Assembly: GCA_955652345.1 (NCBI GenBank)
Contig: CATPBV010000237.1
Location: forward strand, 1-5,758
Reading direction: 5' to 3'
Source: an uncultured Solirubrobacteraceae bacterium
GTDB taxonomy: Bacteria > Actinomycetota > Thermoleophilia > Solirubrobacterales > Solirubrobacteraceae
DNA: 5,758 bases
Positions 1 through 5,612 of the stretch are shown in pieces. The stretch's first letter is position 1. Each line of letters starts with the position of its first letter. Position numbers and translations under genes: made by a program. A model generated the notes under the pieces. It saw nothing but the letters and a program-made list of their open reading frames with translations. It ran no database searches and was not told the DNA's origin.

Positions 1-279
1 CCGATCAACGAGGCGTTCGCTCGCGGCGACATCGCCGAAGCGCTCCGCCGCACATCCGACGAGGTCGCCGACCGGTTCTGCATCGCCGGCACACCCGAGG
101 AGGTCGCGGAGCGCATCCGGCGAGACGTGATCGGCGCCGGATTCGGGCACGTCGCGCTGGCGCTTGCCGACGCCGAGATCCCGCGCGCCTGGGCCGGCGT
201 CGAGTTCCAGGGCGTGCCGAGCATGTCGGAACAGGTGCGGCTGGTCGCCGACCGGGTGCTGCCGCTCGTCTCCAGTTGA
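1..279 (+). CDS. LLM-class (luciferase-like) flavin/F420-dependent oxidoreductase, C-terminal part
   Basis: This is the last 92 codons of a gene that enters from the left edge; frame 1 is open from base 1 to a TGA at 277-279. The segment DRFCIAGTPEEVAERI (visible residues 24-39), followed by a Gly-rich stretch with hydrophobic ALALAD, is typical of the C-terminus of bacterial luciferase-like monooxygenases and F420-dependent reductases. In that family the region forms the last helices and strand of a TIM barrel, and 'GTPxEVAExI' precedes the final barrel strand. Such enzymes use FMN or F420 to oxidise or reduce small organic substrates in the cytosol. The substrate cannot be told, because the cofactor-binding N-terminal part lies outside the window. 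The family call is fairly secure and the subfamily is open. Confidence 0.8.
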   Translation, partial: PINEAFARGDIAEALRRTSDEVADRFCIAGTPEEVAERIRRDVIGAGFGHVALALADAEIPRAWAGVEFQGVPSMSEQVRLVADRVLPLVSS

Positions 280-451
280 TCGACGAAGACGCCCAATAAG
301 GGAGCGAGGCGCCTTCCAGCGGCACGAACCTACGATCTTGCGTTGAACGGGGGGCGCAGGGTGGCCTCGGTCTCTCATGCAGCTGGCGCGTATCTCGACC
401 GGATCGGCCTCGGTGGCGCCTCGCTCGAGCCGTCGCCGCTAGAGAGGAGGG
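280..451. other. Intergenic region without a convincing gene
   Basis: This region lies between two convergent genes: the oxidoreductase ends at 279 (+) and the unknown protein ends at 452 (-). It holds a perfect 12-bp inverted repeat (302-313 and 415-426). It also holds a short plus-strand frame, from a possible GTG at 361 to about 441, that resembles an arylamine N-acetyltransferase N-terminus. I see no stem with a T-tract that would make a canonical intrinsic terminator. Confidence 0.5.
302..426. repeat. Perfect 12-bp inverted repeat (302-313 / 415-426)
   Basis: Bases 302-313 read gagcgaggcgcc and bases 415-426 read ggcgcctcgctc, the exact reverse complement. The arms are 101 bases apart. 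Each arm contains the self-palindromic GGCGCC, which makes a match easier by chance. The arms could form a long-loop stem in RNA, mark the edges of a small lost element, or be coincidental. No target duplication or transposase is seen. Confidence 0.4.
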
Positions 452-1156
452 CTACTCCGACAGCTCGAGAAAGCGCTCGACCGAGGCTTCCTGGTGGTCC
501 AGGCGCTCGCCCAGCTCCCGGGCGCGATCGGCGGCGAGCGACAGGAAATCCTCGACACATCGCGCCGGGTCATCTGCGAGCGGATACACACGCGTCACGT
601 CCTGCTGCGCGCAGGCGATCCCCATCGGCGGCTTGCCTTCCGCGAGCGTACGGGCGCCGCACACCGGCGCCACGACGAGCTGCCACTCGGGCGCGACGAG
701 CGCCGTCGGCATCAGCCTCGGCGCGGGAAAGCGCACCGACAGCTCGACCGAGTGATCGACCTTGAGATCGCCTCCGAACAGCTCTCTGAGCGGCTCACGC
801 CAGACGTCGAGGACGATGTCCGCGCAGACCAGGGCGTCGCGCAGCGCGCTCGCCTGCTCCAGGTACAGCCGCTCGGCTTCCCCGCGGTCGTCGGCATCGG
901 CAAGGTCGAGGTCGCACGGGACCCGCAGAAGCTCGCTCGCGGAGACGGTCGCGCCCGCACCGAGGATTCCGGGCGTGACGTAGGTCTGGAGCGTCCCGAG
1001 GTCGCGGCGCCCGTGAAAGATCACGGTGACCGCCTCGCTCAATGGCAGGCCATGCACCTTCAACGACACGGCTACCGACGACGAGTCGTCGAGCAGCGCC
1101 CGCCGCAAGAGCTCCTCGGCCGCATCATCCTGAGGCGATGGCTTCCCTTCGGGCAT
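452..1156 (-). CDS. Hypothetical soluble acidic protein, unrecognised
   Basis: The 234-residue frame runs from ATG (1156-1154) to TAG (454-452). I do not recognise the family. The protein begins with a polar, acidic N-terminus (MPEGKPSPQDDAAEELLRR). It then alternates predicted strands and helices, for example residues 27-50 with VAVSLKVHG and VTVIFHGRRDLG, and LDLADADDRGEAERLY near residues 80-100. It ends in a charged helical tail from about residue 200. No signal peptide, membrane segment or obvious catalytic motif is visible. The frame stays open upstream to an ATG at 1267, but that extension is arginine-rich and the 1156 start leaves a normal divergent promoter gap, so I prefer 1156. No strong Shine-Dalgarno sequence precedes it. 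It is divergent from the DUF4235 gene with 130 bases between starts. It is very probably a real gene, given its length and composition; the function is unknown. Confidence 0.7.
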   Translation of the reverse strand: MPEGKPSPQDDAAEELLRRALLDDSSSVAVSLKVHGLPLSEAVTVIFHGRRDLGTLQTYVTPGILGAGATVSASELLRVPCDLDLADADDRGEAERLYLEQASALRDALVCADIVLDVWREPLRELFGGDLKVDHSVELSVRFPAPRLMPTALVAPEWQLVVAPVCGARTLAEGKPPMGIACAQQDVTRVYPLADDPARCVEDFLSLAADRARELGERLDHQEASVERFLELSE

Positions 1157-1286
1157 CGAATCTCTAACAATCTTTCGGCGAAGACGTCCCAAAGGTTTAC
1201 CCGAACGACCGGCGAAACTGCATTCTCTCCAGCTGTCAGCGTGCTTCGGCTTGTCCGCCCGCTCCACGGGTAGCCTCCAGAACGAG
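1157..1286. promoter_or_regulatory. Divergent promoter region between unknown gene and DUF4235 gene
   Basis: These 130 bases separate two divergent starts and should carry both promoters. For the plus-strand gene, TAGCCT at 1271-1276 fits an actinobacterial TANNNT -10 box and ends 10 bases before the ATG; TTGTCC at 1251-1256 is only 14 bases upstream, too close for an ideal -35. For the minus-strand gene I see only a weak GGGAC ... GTT arrangement, which could hint at an ECF-type sigma factor but is unconvincing. The region is supported by gene layout; the boxes are inferred. Confidence 0.35.
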
Positions 1287-1562
1287 ATGAAGATCCTCTA
1301 CAAGCCGTTCGCCCTGATCGCCGGCTTGATCGCTGCAAGGATCGGCAAGAGCGTGTTCGAGACCCTGTGGTCGAAGATCGATCAGGCTGATCCACCCGCG
1401 CCAACGGCCCCCGAGGCGACCTTTCCGAAGGTCGTTGGAGCCGCCGCGCTCAAGGGTGCGACCATGGCAGGCGTCGCCGCAGCCGTGAGTCGCGGCACGG
1501 CGCGGGCCTTCCACTATCTGGTCGGTATCTGGCCGGGTGAGAAGGGCGACAAACTGAGCTAG
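1287..1562 (+). CDS. DUF4235 family small membrane protein
   Basis: The protein has 91 residues. The N-terminus MKILYKPFALIAGLIAARIG, the phrase LWSKID (residues 28-32), the 'PPAPT' linker (36-40), KVVGAAALKGA (48-58) and the closing GIWPGE (80-85) match the DUF4235 pattern common in Actinobacteria. Two hydrophobic segments, about residues 7-20 and 47-66, suggest an integral or membrane-associated protein. The family's role is unknown; members often sit near holin-like and DUF3618 envelope proteins. I chose the ATG at 1287 because it gives the conserved family start; the frame is open upstream to 1251 but those residues look unrelated. The Shine-Dalgarno sequence is weak. The TAG at 1560-1562 lies in frame with a further hydrophobic stretch (see next entry), which is odd. 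The family call is strong by pattern. Confidence 0.85.
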   Translation: MKILYKPFALIAGLIAARIGKSVFETLWSKIDQADPPAPTAPEATFPKVVGAAALKGATMAGVAAAVSRGTARAFHYLVGIWPGEKGDKLS

Positions 1563-1871
1563 CGGCTGGCGGTCGCGGCCTGGGCCGCTTGCGGCCTGAT
1601 CGCGGTCGCCCTGACAGTTGTCGTCTTCGCCGCCGCAGGGGTCGCAATGCTCCTCGGCCACTACACAGGCGTGAGCACCCTGGCGACCGCCACCTGGCTC
1701 GGTCTTCTTGCGCTCGGCGGGACCCCGCTTGCGGCCAGCGCGCTCGCTCTGCGGGTTGCGTTGAGCGGACCCCGGGCGTCGCGATCAGCTGACGGTTCGC
1801 GTCAGGCGCCGCCGCGCAGCACGAACCCGCGTCTCGCCAGCTCCGCGAGCGCGTCCTCGAATGCCGCGTAG
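1563..1871 (+). pseudogene. Hydrophobic two-helix frame continuing past the DUF4235 stop (broken gene or readthrough extension)
   Basis: Directly after the DUF4235 TAG the same frame stays open for 102 codons to a TAG at 1869-1871. Residues 1-32 and 39-67 of this frame form two long hydrophobic segments, for example LIAVALTVVVFAAAGVAML and WLGLLALGG...LAASALAL. They are joined by HYTGVST, a layout seen in actinobacterial holin-like (Holin-X/phage-holin-family) membrane proteins. Third codon positions are mostly G or C through the hydrophobic part, as in real genes here. No ATG, GTG or TTG start with a ribosome site precedes the first helix; the first ATG (1647) would split it. The tail after about 1770 becomes Ser/Ala/Arg-rich and overlaps the convergent gene by 70 bases, so it may be out of frame; a TGA in another frame at 1790-1792 would be a neater end. 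It may be a nonsense-split fusion, a sequencing error, or a stop readthrough product. Confidence 0.4.
1789..1805. terminator. Small hairpin between convergent genes
   Basis: CTGACG at 1789-1794 pairs perfectly with CGTCAG at 1800-1805 around a five-base loop. The stem overlaps the stop codon of the minus-strand gene (1802-1804) and lies at the convergence of the two transcription units, so it could act as a short bidirectional terminator. There is no T-tract on either strand, so it is not a canonical intrinsic terminator. Confidence 0.3.
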
Positions 1872-2131
1872 TCCCGCCGCGCGAGCAGGTCGATGGGCTT
1901 CCCTTTAGGCCCGCTCGACCGAACCCAGCGCCGCAGAACACCGGTCCCAGCCTGTGCGGACGCGTCCTCGATGAGCGCCAGCAGAATTGGCAGCTCGGTC
2001 CGGTGTTCGAGCTGGCCGGAGAGGAGCGTGAGCGGGTCGGCATCGAGCATCTGGCAGAGCTCGTCCTCGCTCAGGCCGAGCAGCTCCATCACCCGCGCCG
2101 CCCGCTCGCCAGCGTTCGCCGTACCGTTCAA
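1802..2131 (-). CDS. Small protein resembling the Xre/MbcA/ParS (DUF2384) antitoxin family
   Basis: The protein has 109 residues if started at the TTG (2131-2129), 5 nt after the prs stop. Residues 9-37 (ERAARVMELLGLSEDELCQM then DADPLTLLSG) look like an Xre-type helix-turn-helix. Residues 65-98 (VLRRWVRSSGPKGKPIDLLA ... FEDALAEL) match the shape of the C-terminal toxin-binding domain of Xre/MbcA/ParS antitoxins: an 'RRWL..P....G..PLDLL' core followed by a helix. The start is uncertain. GTG (2092) and ATG (2089) are alternatives but would remove the first helix, and none has a clear Shine-Dalgarno sequence. The tight spacing suggests co-transcription and coupled translation with prs. No RES-domain or other toxin gene is adjacent, so it would be a solo antitoxin-like protein or a regulator. 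The family call rests on pattern memory, not on a profile search. Confidence 0.6.
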   Translation of the reverse strand: MNGTANAGERAARVMELLGLSEDELCQMLDADPLTLLSGQLEHRTELPILLALIEDASAQAGTGVLRRWVRSSGPKGKPIDLLARRDYAAFEDALAELARRGFVLRGGA

Positions 2132-2136
2132 TCGAT

Positions 2137-3156
2137 CTAGAAGAGCTGGTTCTCGCCGCCGAAGACCTCGCTGACCGAGCCGTCGGTGAAGATCTGGCGG
2201 ATCGAGTTGGTCAGCAGGTCGGCGCAGGATAGGACCCGGACGTAGTCGGGCGCGCCCGACGGGAGCGGGATGGTGTCCGTGACGACGACCTGCTCGAGGT
2301 TCGCAGCGTCGAGGTTTTCCCAGGCGTTGCCCGAGAAGTTGCCGTGCGTCGCGGCGGCGTATACCCGGGCGGCCCCTCCGCTGTGGATCGCCTGGGCAGC
2401 CGCCTTGAGGGTTCCCGCGGTGCCGATGATGTCGTCGACGATCACGGCTGTCTTTCCGGCGACATCCCCAATCACGTAGCTGATCTCCGCAAGCTGTTGC
2501 GCGGGGCGCTCCTTGTTTAAAATCGCCAGGTCCGCGCCGATCTTCGTCGCGAACTGCTTGTTCAGCTTCACGCGGCCGACATCGGGCGCCACCACGACCA
2601 GGTCCTCGAGGCGTAGGTCCGCGAAGTATTGGGTCAGCATGAACAGCGCGGTCATGTGGTCGCAGGGCTTCTGGAAGAACCCTTGGATCTGGCCTGAATG
2701 GAGATCCATGGTGAGGATCCGATCGATCCCCGCGGCCTCGAGCATTCGCGCGACCAGCCGCGCGCTGATCGGCTCGCGCGGAGCGGACTTCTTGTCCTGC
2801 CGTGAGTACCCGTACCACGGGCTGACCGCGATCACCCGGTGCGCCGAGCCGCCGACGGCGGCGTCGACCAGCTCGAGCAGTTCCATTAGCGCGTCGTTGG
2901 CACTGAGCCCGGTGTCAGGATTCCCACAGGTCGGCTGCACGATGAACACGTCGGCACCGCGGACCGACTCCTCGAAGCGGCAGTAGACCTCGCTGTTGGC
3001 GAAAGTCTTCAGCGTGACGCCGCCGAGCTCGACTCCGAGCTTGTCCGCGATCTTCGCCGCAAGGCCGGGGTTCGCCCGGCCGGACACCAGCATCAGCCGC
3101 TTGTTGTACTCGTGCCGCAGGTCGCCGGGCGTGAGGCTCGTCTCGGCCACGCTCAT
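2137..3156 (-). CDS. prs: Ribose-phosphate pyrophosphokinase (PRPP synthetase)
   Basis: This 339-residue enzyme makes PRPP from ribose 5-phosphate and ATP in the cytosol, feeding purine, pyrimidine, histidine, tryptophan and NAD synthesis. Visible motifs in order are: NKRLMLVSGRANP (18-30), FANSEVYCRFEESVRGADVF (52-71, ATP-site region), the flexible catalytic loop YSRQDKKSAPREPISARL (117-134), the family signature DLHSGQIQGFF...P.D (151-166), PDVGRVK (191-197), and the ribose-phosphate loop VDDIIGTAGT (240-249). The length fits class I enzymes with a slightly long N-terminus. I chose ATG 3156, preceded by GGGAG with unusually short spacing. An in-frame ATG at 3231 would add 25 residues unlike the family. 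It lies 84 bases downstream of glmU, and the next gene starts 5 nt after it. One oddity is Gly245 in the phosphate loop, where many homologues have Asp. Confidence 0.96.
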   Translation of the reverse strand: MSVAETSLTPGDLRHEYNKRLMLVSGRANPGLAAKIADKLGVELGGVTLKTFANSEVYCRFEESVRGADVFIVQPTCGNPDTGLSANDALMELLELVDAAVGGSAHRVIAVSPWYGYSRQDKKSAPREPISARLVARMLEAAGIDRILTMDLHSGQIQGFFQKPCDHMTALFMLTQYFADLRLEDLVVVAPDVGRVKLNKQFATKIGADLAILNKERPAQQLAEISYVIGDVAGKTAVIVDDIIGTAGTLKAAAQAIHSGGAARVYAAATHGNFSGNAWENLDAANLEQVVVTDTIPLPSGAPDYVRVLSCADLLTNSIRQIFTDGSVSEVFGGENQLF

Positions 3157-3166
3157 AGCTCCCGCG

Positions 3167-3172
3167 AGTCTA
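3167..3172 (-). promoter_or_regulatory. Possible -10 box for prs
   Basis: On the minus strand TAGACT fits TANNNT and ends 10 bases before the prs ATG. It lies inside the 84-base glmU-prs gap. No recognisable -35 lies at normal spacing, and a start site from this box would leave only a few bases of leader. It could give prs its own transcript besides readthrough from glmU. Confidence 0.3.
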
Positions 3173-3240
3173 CGCCCGGGGGCCGACGGGAATCCAGAGC
3201 GATCCGCCGAAACCGAGCTGGTTGCGGTCATGGGCGCGGG

Positions 3241-4656
3241 CTATTCGCCGTCACGGCCGGGCGGTGTACCCGCGGCGTCCCGTCGCTCGCGCCGCTCGGC
3301 ATACCCCTCGACATTGCGCTGCGCGGACCGCGCGACGCCGGGCGACCCGCCGAGCCCGCCGGGCGGTACATCCTTGCCAATGACCGACCCGGCGGCGGTG
3401 AAGGCGCCGTCTCCGAGCTCGACCGGCGCCACCAGGGTCGTGTCGACGCTCGTCTTGACTCCCGATCCGATCGTCGTACGGTGCTTGCGCGACCCGTCGT
3501 AGTTGGCGGTGATCGTGCTCGCGCCGAGGTTCGTCCGCTCGCCGATGTCAGCGTCACCGATGTAGGAGAGGTGAGGGATCTTCGTGCCGGCACCGACGTC
3601 GGAGTTCTTGATCTCCACGAACGCTCCCGCCTTCGAGCCCTCGCGGAGCACGGTTCCGGGCCGCAGGAACGAGAACGGACCGACGCTCACCCGCTCGCCC
3701 ACCTCGGCGCCTACGGCATAGGAGTGAACGATCGTGACCCCGTCGCCGACCACGGTGTCGATCAGCGTGCTCAGCGGCCCGACGATCGCACGCTCTCCGA
3801 CCGACGTCGACCCACGCAAGCTCGAATACGGCTCGATGATGCTGTCTGCGCCAATCCGGACGTCCGCGTCGATCACGGTGCAAGCGGGGTCGACGATCGT
3901 CACCCCGGTAAGCATGTGGCCCTCGTTAATGCGCCTCTGAGCCACAGCCCGCACCGCCGCCAGCCCGGCGCGATCGTTGATTCCGAGCTCCCCGGAGTCG
4001 GCGATCACATGCGCCGCGACTCCCCGCCCCTGCCCTCGGAGGATCCGCAGGACGTCGGGCAGATACAGCTCGCCCTGCGCGTTGTCGGCGCTGACCTCCT
4101 CGAGCGCCGTGAGCAGCTCTGGGCCCTCGAACGCGTACAGCCCCGTGTTGATCTCGCGAATCTCGAGATCGCGCTCGCTTGCGTCTCCCGGAGCCTTGGT
4201 CTCAACGATCCGCTCGACGGTGCCGTCGGGTGCCCTCACCACCCGGCCGTAGCCGCTCGGATCATCGAGCACCGCCGTGGCGACGGTCGCGGCAGCGCCC
4301 GAGCGCGTGTGAGCATCGACCAGCGCCTCGAGCGTCTTCGAGGTGATCAGCGGGTGATCCCCGTGCATCACGATCACGGTCCCGTGCCCGGAGATGTGCG
4401 GTCCCGCCGCCTTGACGGCATCGGCCGTCCCGTTCGCTCGCTCCTGGATCGCAAACTCCACGCCCGATACCGCCCCCTCGAGTGGACGCTCAGCCGAGTC
4501 GACGACCACCACCTTCGCGGCGCCGGCGCCGAGCGCGGCGGCCACCGGCCACGCGATCATCGGCCGCCCGCAGATGGGATGAAGCAGCTTCGGCGCGGCG
4601 GAGCGCATCCTGGTGCCTTCGCCAGCGGCGAGGATCACGACGACAGGCGCGGCCAC
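3241..4656 (-). CDS. glmU: Bifunctional GlcNAc-1-P uridyltransferase / glucosamine-1-P acetyltransferase
   Basis: This 471-residue cytosolic enzyme acetylates glucosamine-1-phosphate and then couples it to UTP, giving UDP-GlcNAc for peptidoglycan and other envelope polymers. The N-terminal uridyltransferase domain (about 1-228) shows LAAGEGTRM (9-17), PK at 22-23, Gln71 with GTADA (76-80), Asp100 in HGDHPL, GYGR (135-138), EINTG with Asn170, and Asn227 in GIND. The C-terminal left-handed beta-helix (about 250-450) shows hexapeptide repeats and the acetyl-transfer residues Arg332, Lys350, His362 in PHLSYIGDA, and NYDG. These align with E. coli Arg333, Lys351 and His363. The C-terminal tail is charged. 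I chose the GTG at 4656 because it begins right before the first strand; the frame is open upstream to 4800 but that part is unlike the family. The gene sits between an HNH gene and prs. All key catalytic residues look intact. Confidence 0.96.
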   Translation of the reverse strand: MAAPVVVILAAGEGTRMRSAAPKLLHPICGRPMIAWPVAAALGAGAAKVVVVDSAERPLEGAVSGVEFAIQERANGTADAVKAAGPHISGHGTVIVMHGDHPLITSKTLEALVDAHTRSGAAATVATAVLDDPSGYGRVVRAPDGTVERIVETKAPGDASERDLEIREINTGLYAFEGPELLTALEEVSADNAQGELYLPDVLRILRGQGRGVAAHVIADSGELGINDRAGLAAVRAVAQRRINEGHMLTGVTIVDPACTVIDADVRIGADSIIEPYSSLRGSTSVGERAIVGPLSTLIDTVVGDGVTIVHSYAVGAEVGERVSVGPFSFLRPGTVLREGSKAGAFVEIKNSDVGAGTKIPHLSYIGDADIGERTNLGASTITANYDGSRKHRTTIGSGVKTSVDTTLVAPVELGDGAFTAAGSVIGKDVPPGGLGGSPGVARSAQRNVEGYAERRERRDAAGTPPGRDGE

Positions 4657-4662
4657 GCGAAG

Positions 4663-4668
4663 ATCGTA
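4663..4668 (-). promoter_or_regulatory. glmU: Probable -10 box for leaderless glmU
   Basis: On the minus strand TACGAT fits the TANNNT -10 box and ends exactly 6 bases before the GTG start. In actinobacteria this spacing places the transcript's first base on the start codon, giving a leaderless mRNA. No good Shine-Dalgarno sequence is present at normal spacing, which agrees. No clear -35 is seen. Confidence 0.5.
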
Positions 4669-4696
4669 CCCCTGGAATGCAGTCCCGCCGTGGGCG

Positions 4697-5452
4697 TCAC
4701 GCCGCCTCGGCGCGTTCCTCTTCCTCGCGTTCCCGCTCGTACCACCGAATCCATTTGCGCACAGCGCTGTCGGAGACGCCGTACTTCCGACCAATGGCAA
4801 GCATGCTCATCGAGGCAACATCAGCCATAAGTTGCTCGTACGACGGGCGCGGGACCTTTCGCAACGATGGGTAAGCCCATCGGCGATTGTCATGGCGAAC
4901 GCCGCAAGCCTGGGAGCAATAGCGCTGGGTGGCGTATCGCGGACTGAACTTGCTGCCGCAGCGGACGCACGCACGCGGTTCCACATCGATCCTGTTCTTG
5001 CGCCCGCAGTGCGTATCGAGGGTCGCGGCGCAATTGGGACAGATGATCCGGAGGTTCTCGAGCCGGTTGTCCGTCGCGACACCGTTGATGTGGTCGAGGA
5101 TCAATGACATTTGGCGACGATGCCACTGTTCGCCTTGACCACAGAGTTCGCACAGCCGAATCTTCAGATCTTCGTCGTACAGTCGCTGCTTCAAGAGCCC
5201 GCGGTTGTAGTTTGAGCCTTCCACCAAGACTTCCGAGAGCGGTATGGCCCGGCGCCGCCCGTCCATTCGTCGCGCGGCGTATCGATCGAAGTGCGCGACA
5301 GGGATCCCGTATCGCTCGATGAGCTTCTTAAGGGTCTGGTGGTTCCCTCCCGCGGCCCGGAGTCCGAGCAGGCGCAGCGCTTCGGTCGCGTTCCGCGCGC
5401 GGGCGATCGCCTCCCGAACGTCCTTCTCGGTGTACCGAGGGGGCCGCAGCAT
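4697..5452 (-). CDS. Free-standing HNH endonuclease with flanking helix-turn-helix regions
   Basis: The protein has 251 residues. A helical N-terminus (11-55, ARARNATEALRLLGLRAAGG then QTLKKLIERYGI) resembles a DNA-binding helix-turn-helix. The HNH nuclease core follows: CELC (101-104), LDHINGVATDNRLENLRIIC (119-138), CPNC (138-141) and His148. The two Cys pairs should bind structural zinc and His121 should be the catalytic general base. A second zinc-finger-like set is Cys162/Cys165/Cys179/Cys183. The C-terminus (205-238, MLAIGRKYGVSDSAVRKWIR) is a clear helix-turn-helix of the type found in phage and bacterial HNH proteins, and the tail is Glu/Arg-rich. This layout suggests a site-specific homing-type endonuclease. 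I chose ATG 5452; an open frame upstream to 5554 would run into the tRNA. It sits between tRNA-Gln and glmU and looks less GC-rich than the neighbours, as expected for acquired DNA. No transposase or integrase is seen. All nuclease residues look intact. Confidence 0.88.
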   Translation of the reverse strand: MLRPPRYTEKDVREAIARARNATEALRLLGLRAAGGNHQTLKKLIERYGIPVAHFDRYAARRMDGRRRAIPLSEVLVEGSNYNRGLLKQRLYDEDLKIRLCELCGQGEQWHRRQMSLILDHINGVATDNRLENLRIICPNCAATLDTHCGRKNRIDVEPRACVRCGSKFSPRYATQRYCSQACGVRHDNRRWAYPSLRKVPRPSYEQLMADVASMSMLAIGRKYGVSDSAVRKWIRWYEREREEEERAEAA

Positions 5453-5459
5453 GAGACGA

Positions 5460-5465
5460 ACACTA
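5460..5465 (-). promoter_or_regulatory. Probable -10 box for leaderless HNH gene
   Basis: On the minus strand TAGTGT fits TANNNT and ends 7 bases before the ATG at 5452. No Shine-Dalgarno sequence lies between, so a leaderless transcript is likely. A clear -35 element is not visible. The box lies within the 63-base gap after the tRNA. Confidence 0.45.
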
Positions 5466-5515
5466 GTTCGCCTGTCGGACGGAAAAGTTCCCCTAATCCA
5501 GGATGTTTGTGAGAG

Positions 5516-5587
5516 TTGGGGAGCCAGGACTTGAACCCGGCACTGCAGGACCAAAACCTGCCGTGTTGCCAGCTACACCACTCCCCA
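5516..5587 (-). tRNA. tRNA-Gln (anticodon UUG)
   Basis: The 72-base cloverleaf folds by eye. The acceptor arm TGGGGAG pairs with CTCCCCA, followed by discriminator A. The D stem is GTGT/ACAC, and the anticodon stem GCAGG/CCTGC carries loop TTTTGGT, giving anticodon TTG, which reads CAA and CAG. The variable loop has four bases, and the T stem CCGGG/CCTGG carries loop TTCAAGT. The 3' CCA is not encoded and must be added after transcription. In other actinobacteria, including mycobacteria, a tRNA-Gln gene also lies beside glmU-prs; here an HNH gene separates them. Confidence 0.95.
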
Positions 5588-5612
5588 GTGCATTGCAGCG
5601 GGGCAGCAAACC

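Noticed and set aside
424..469. CTCGAGC/GCTCGAG inverted repeat as terminator for the minus-strand gene
   Set aside because: One arm lies inside the coding end, the arms are built on the palindrome CTCGAG, and there is no T-tract.
284..1195. Similar short sequences cgaagacgcccaataagg (284-301) and cgaagacgtcccaaagg (1179-1195) flanking the unknown gene, possible direct repeats of an insertion
   Set aside because: The match needs gaps at two places over about 18 bases and there is no transposase or sharp boundary, so chance is the better explanation.
494..1273. Long plus-strand open frame opposite the unknown minus-strand gene
   Set aside because: The product is Arg/His-rich with the low-complexity look of an antisense shadow in GC-rich DNA. 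The minus-strand frame has balanced, protein-like composition.
3112..4830. 572-codon plus-strand open frame opposite glmU
   Set aside because: It is the shadow of glmU, whose catalytic motifs are intact on the minus strand. The plus-strand product is unusually rich in Arg, Asp and His.
4697..5587. Integrative element at tRNA-Gln with attachment-site repeat
   Set aside because: I looked for a second copy of the tRNA 3' end near the HNH-glmU junction and found none, and no integrase is present.
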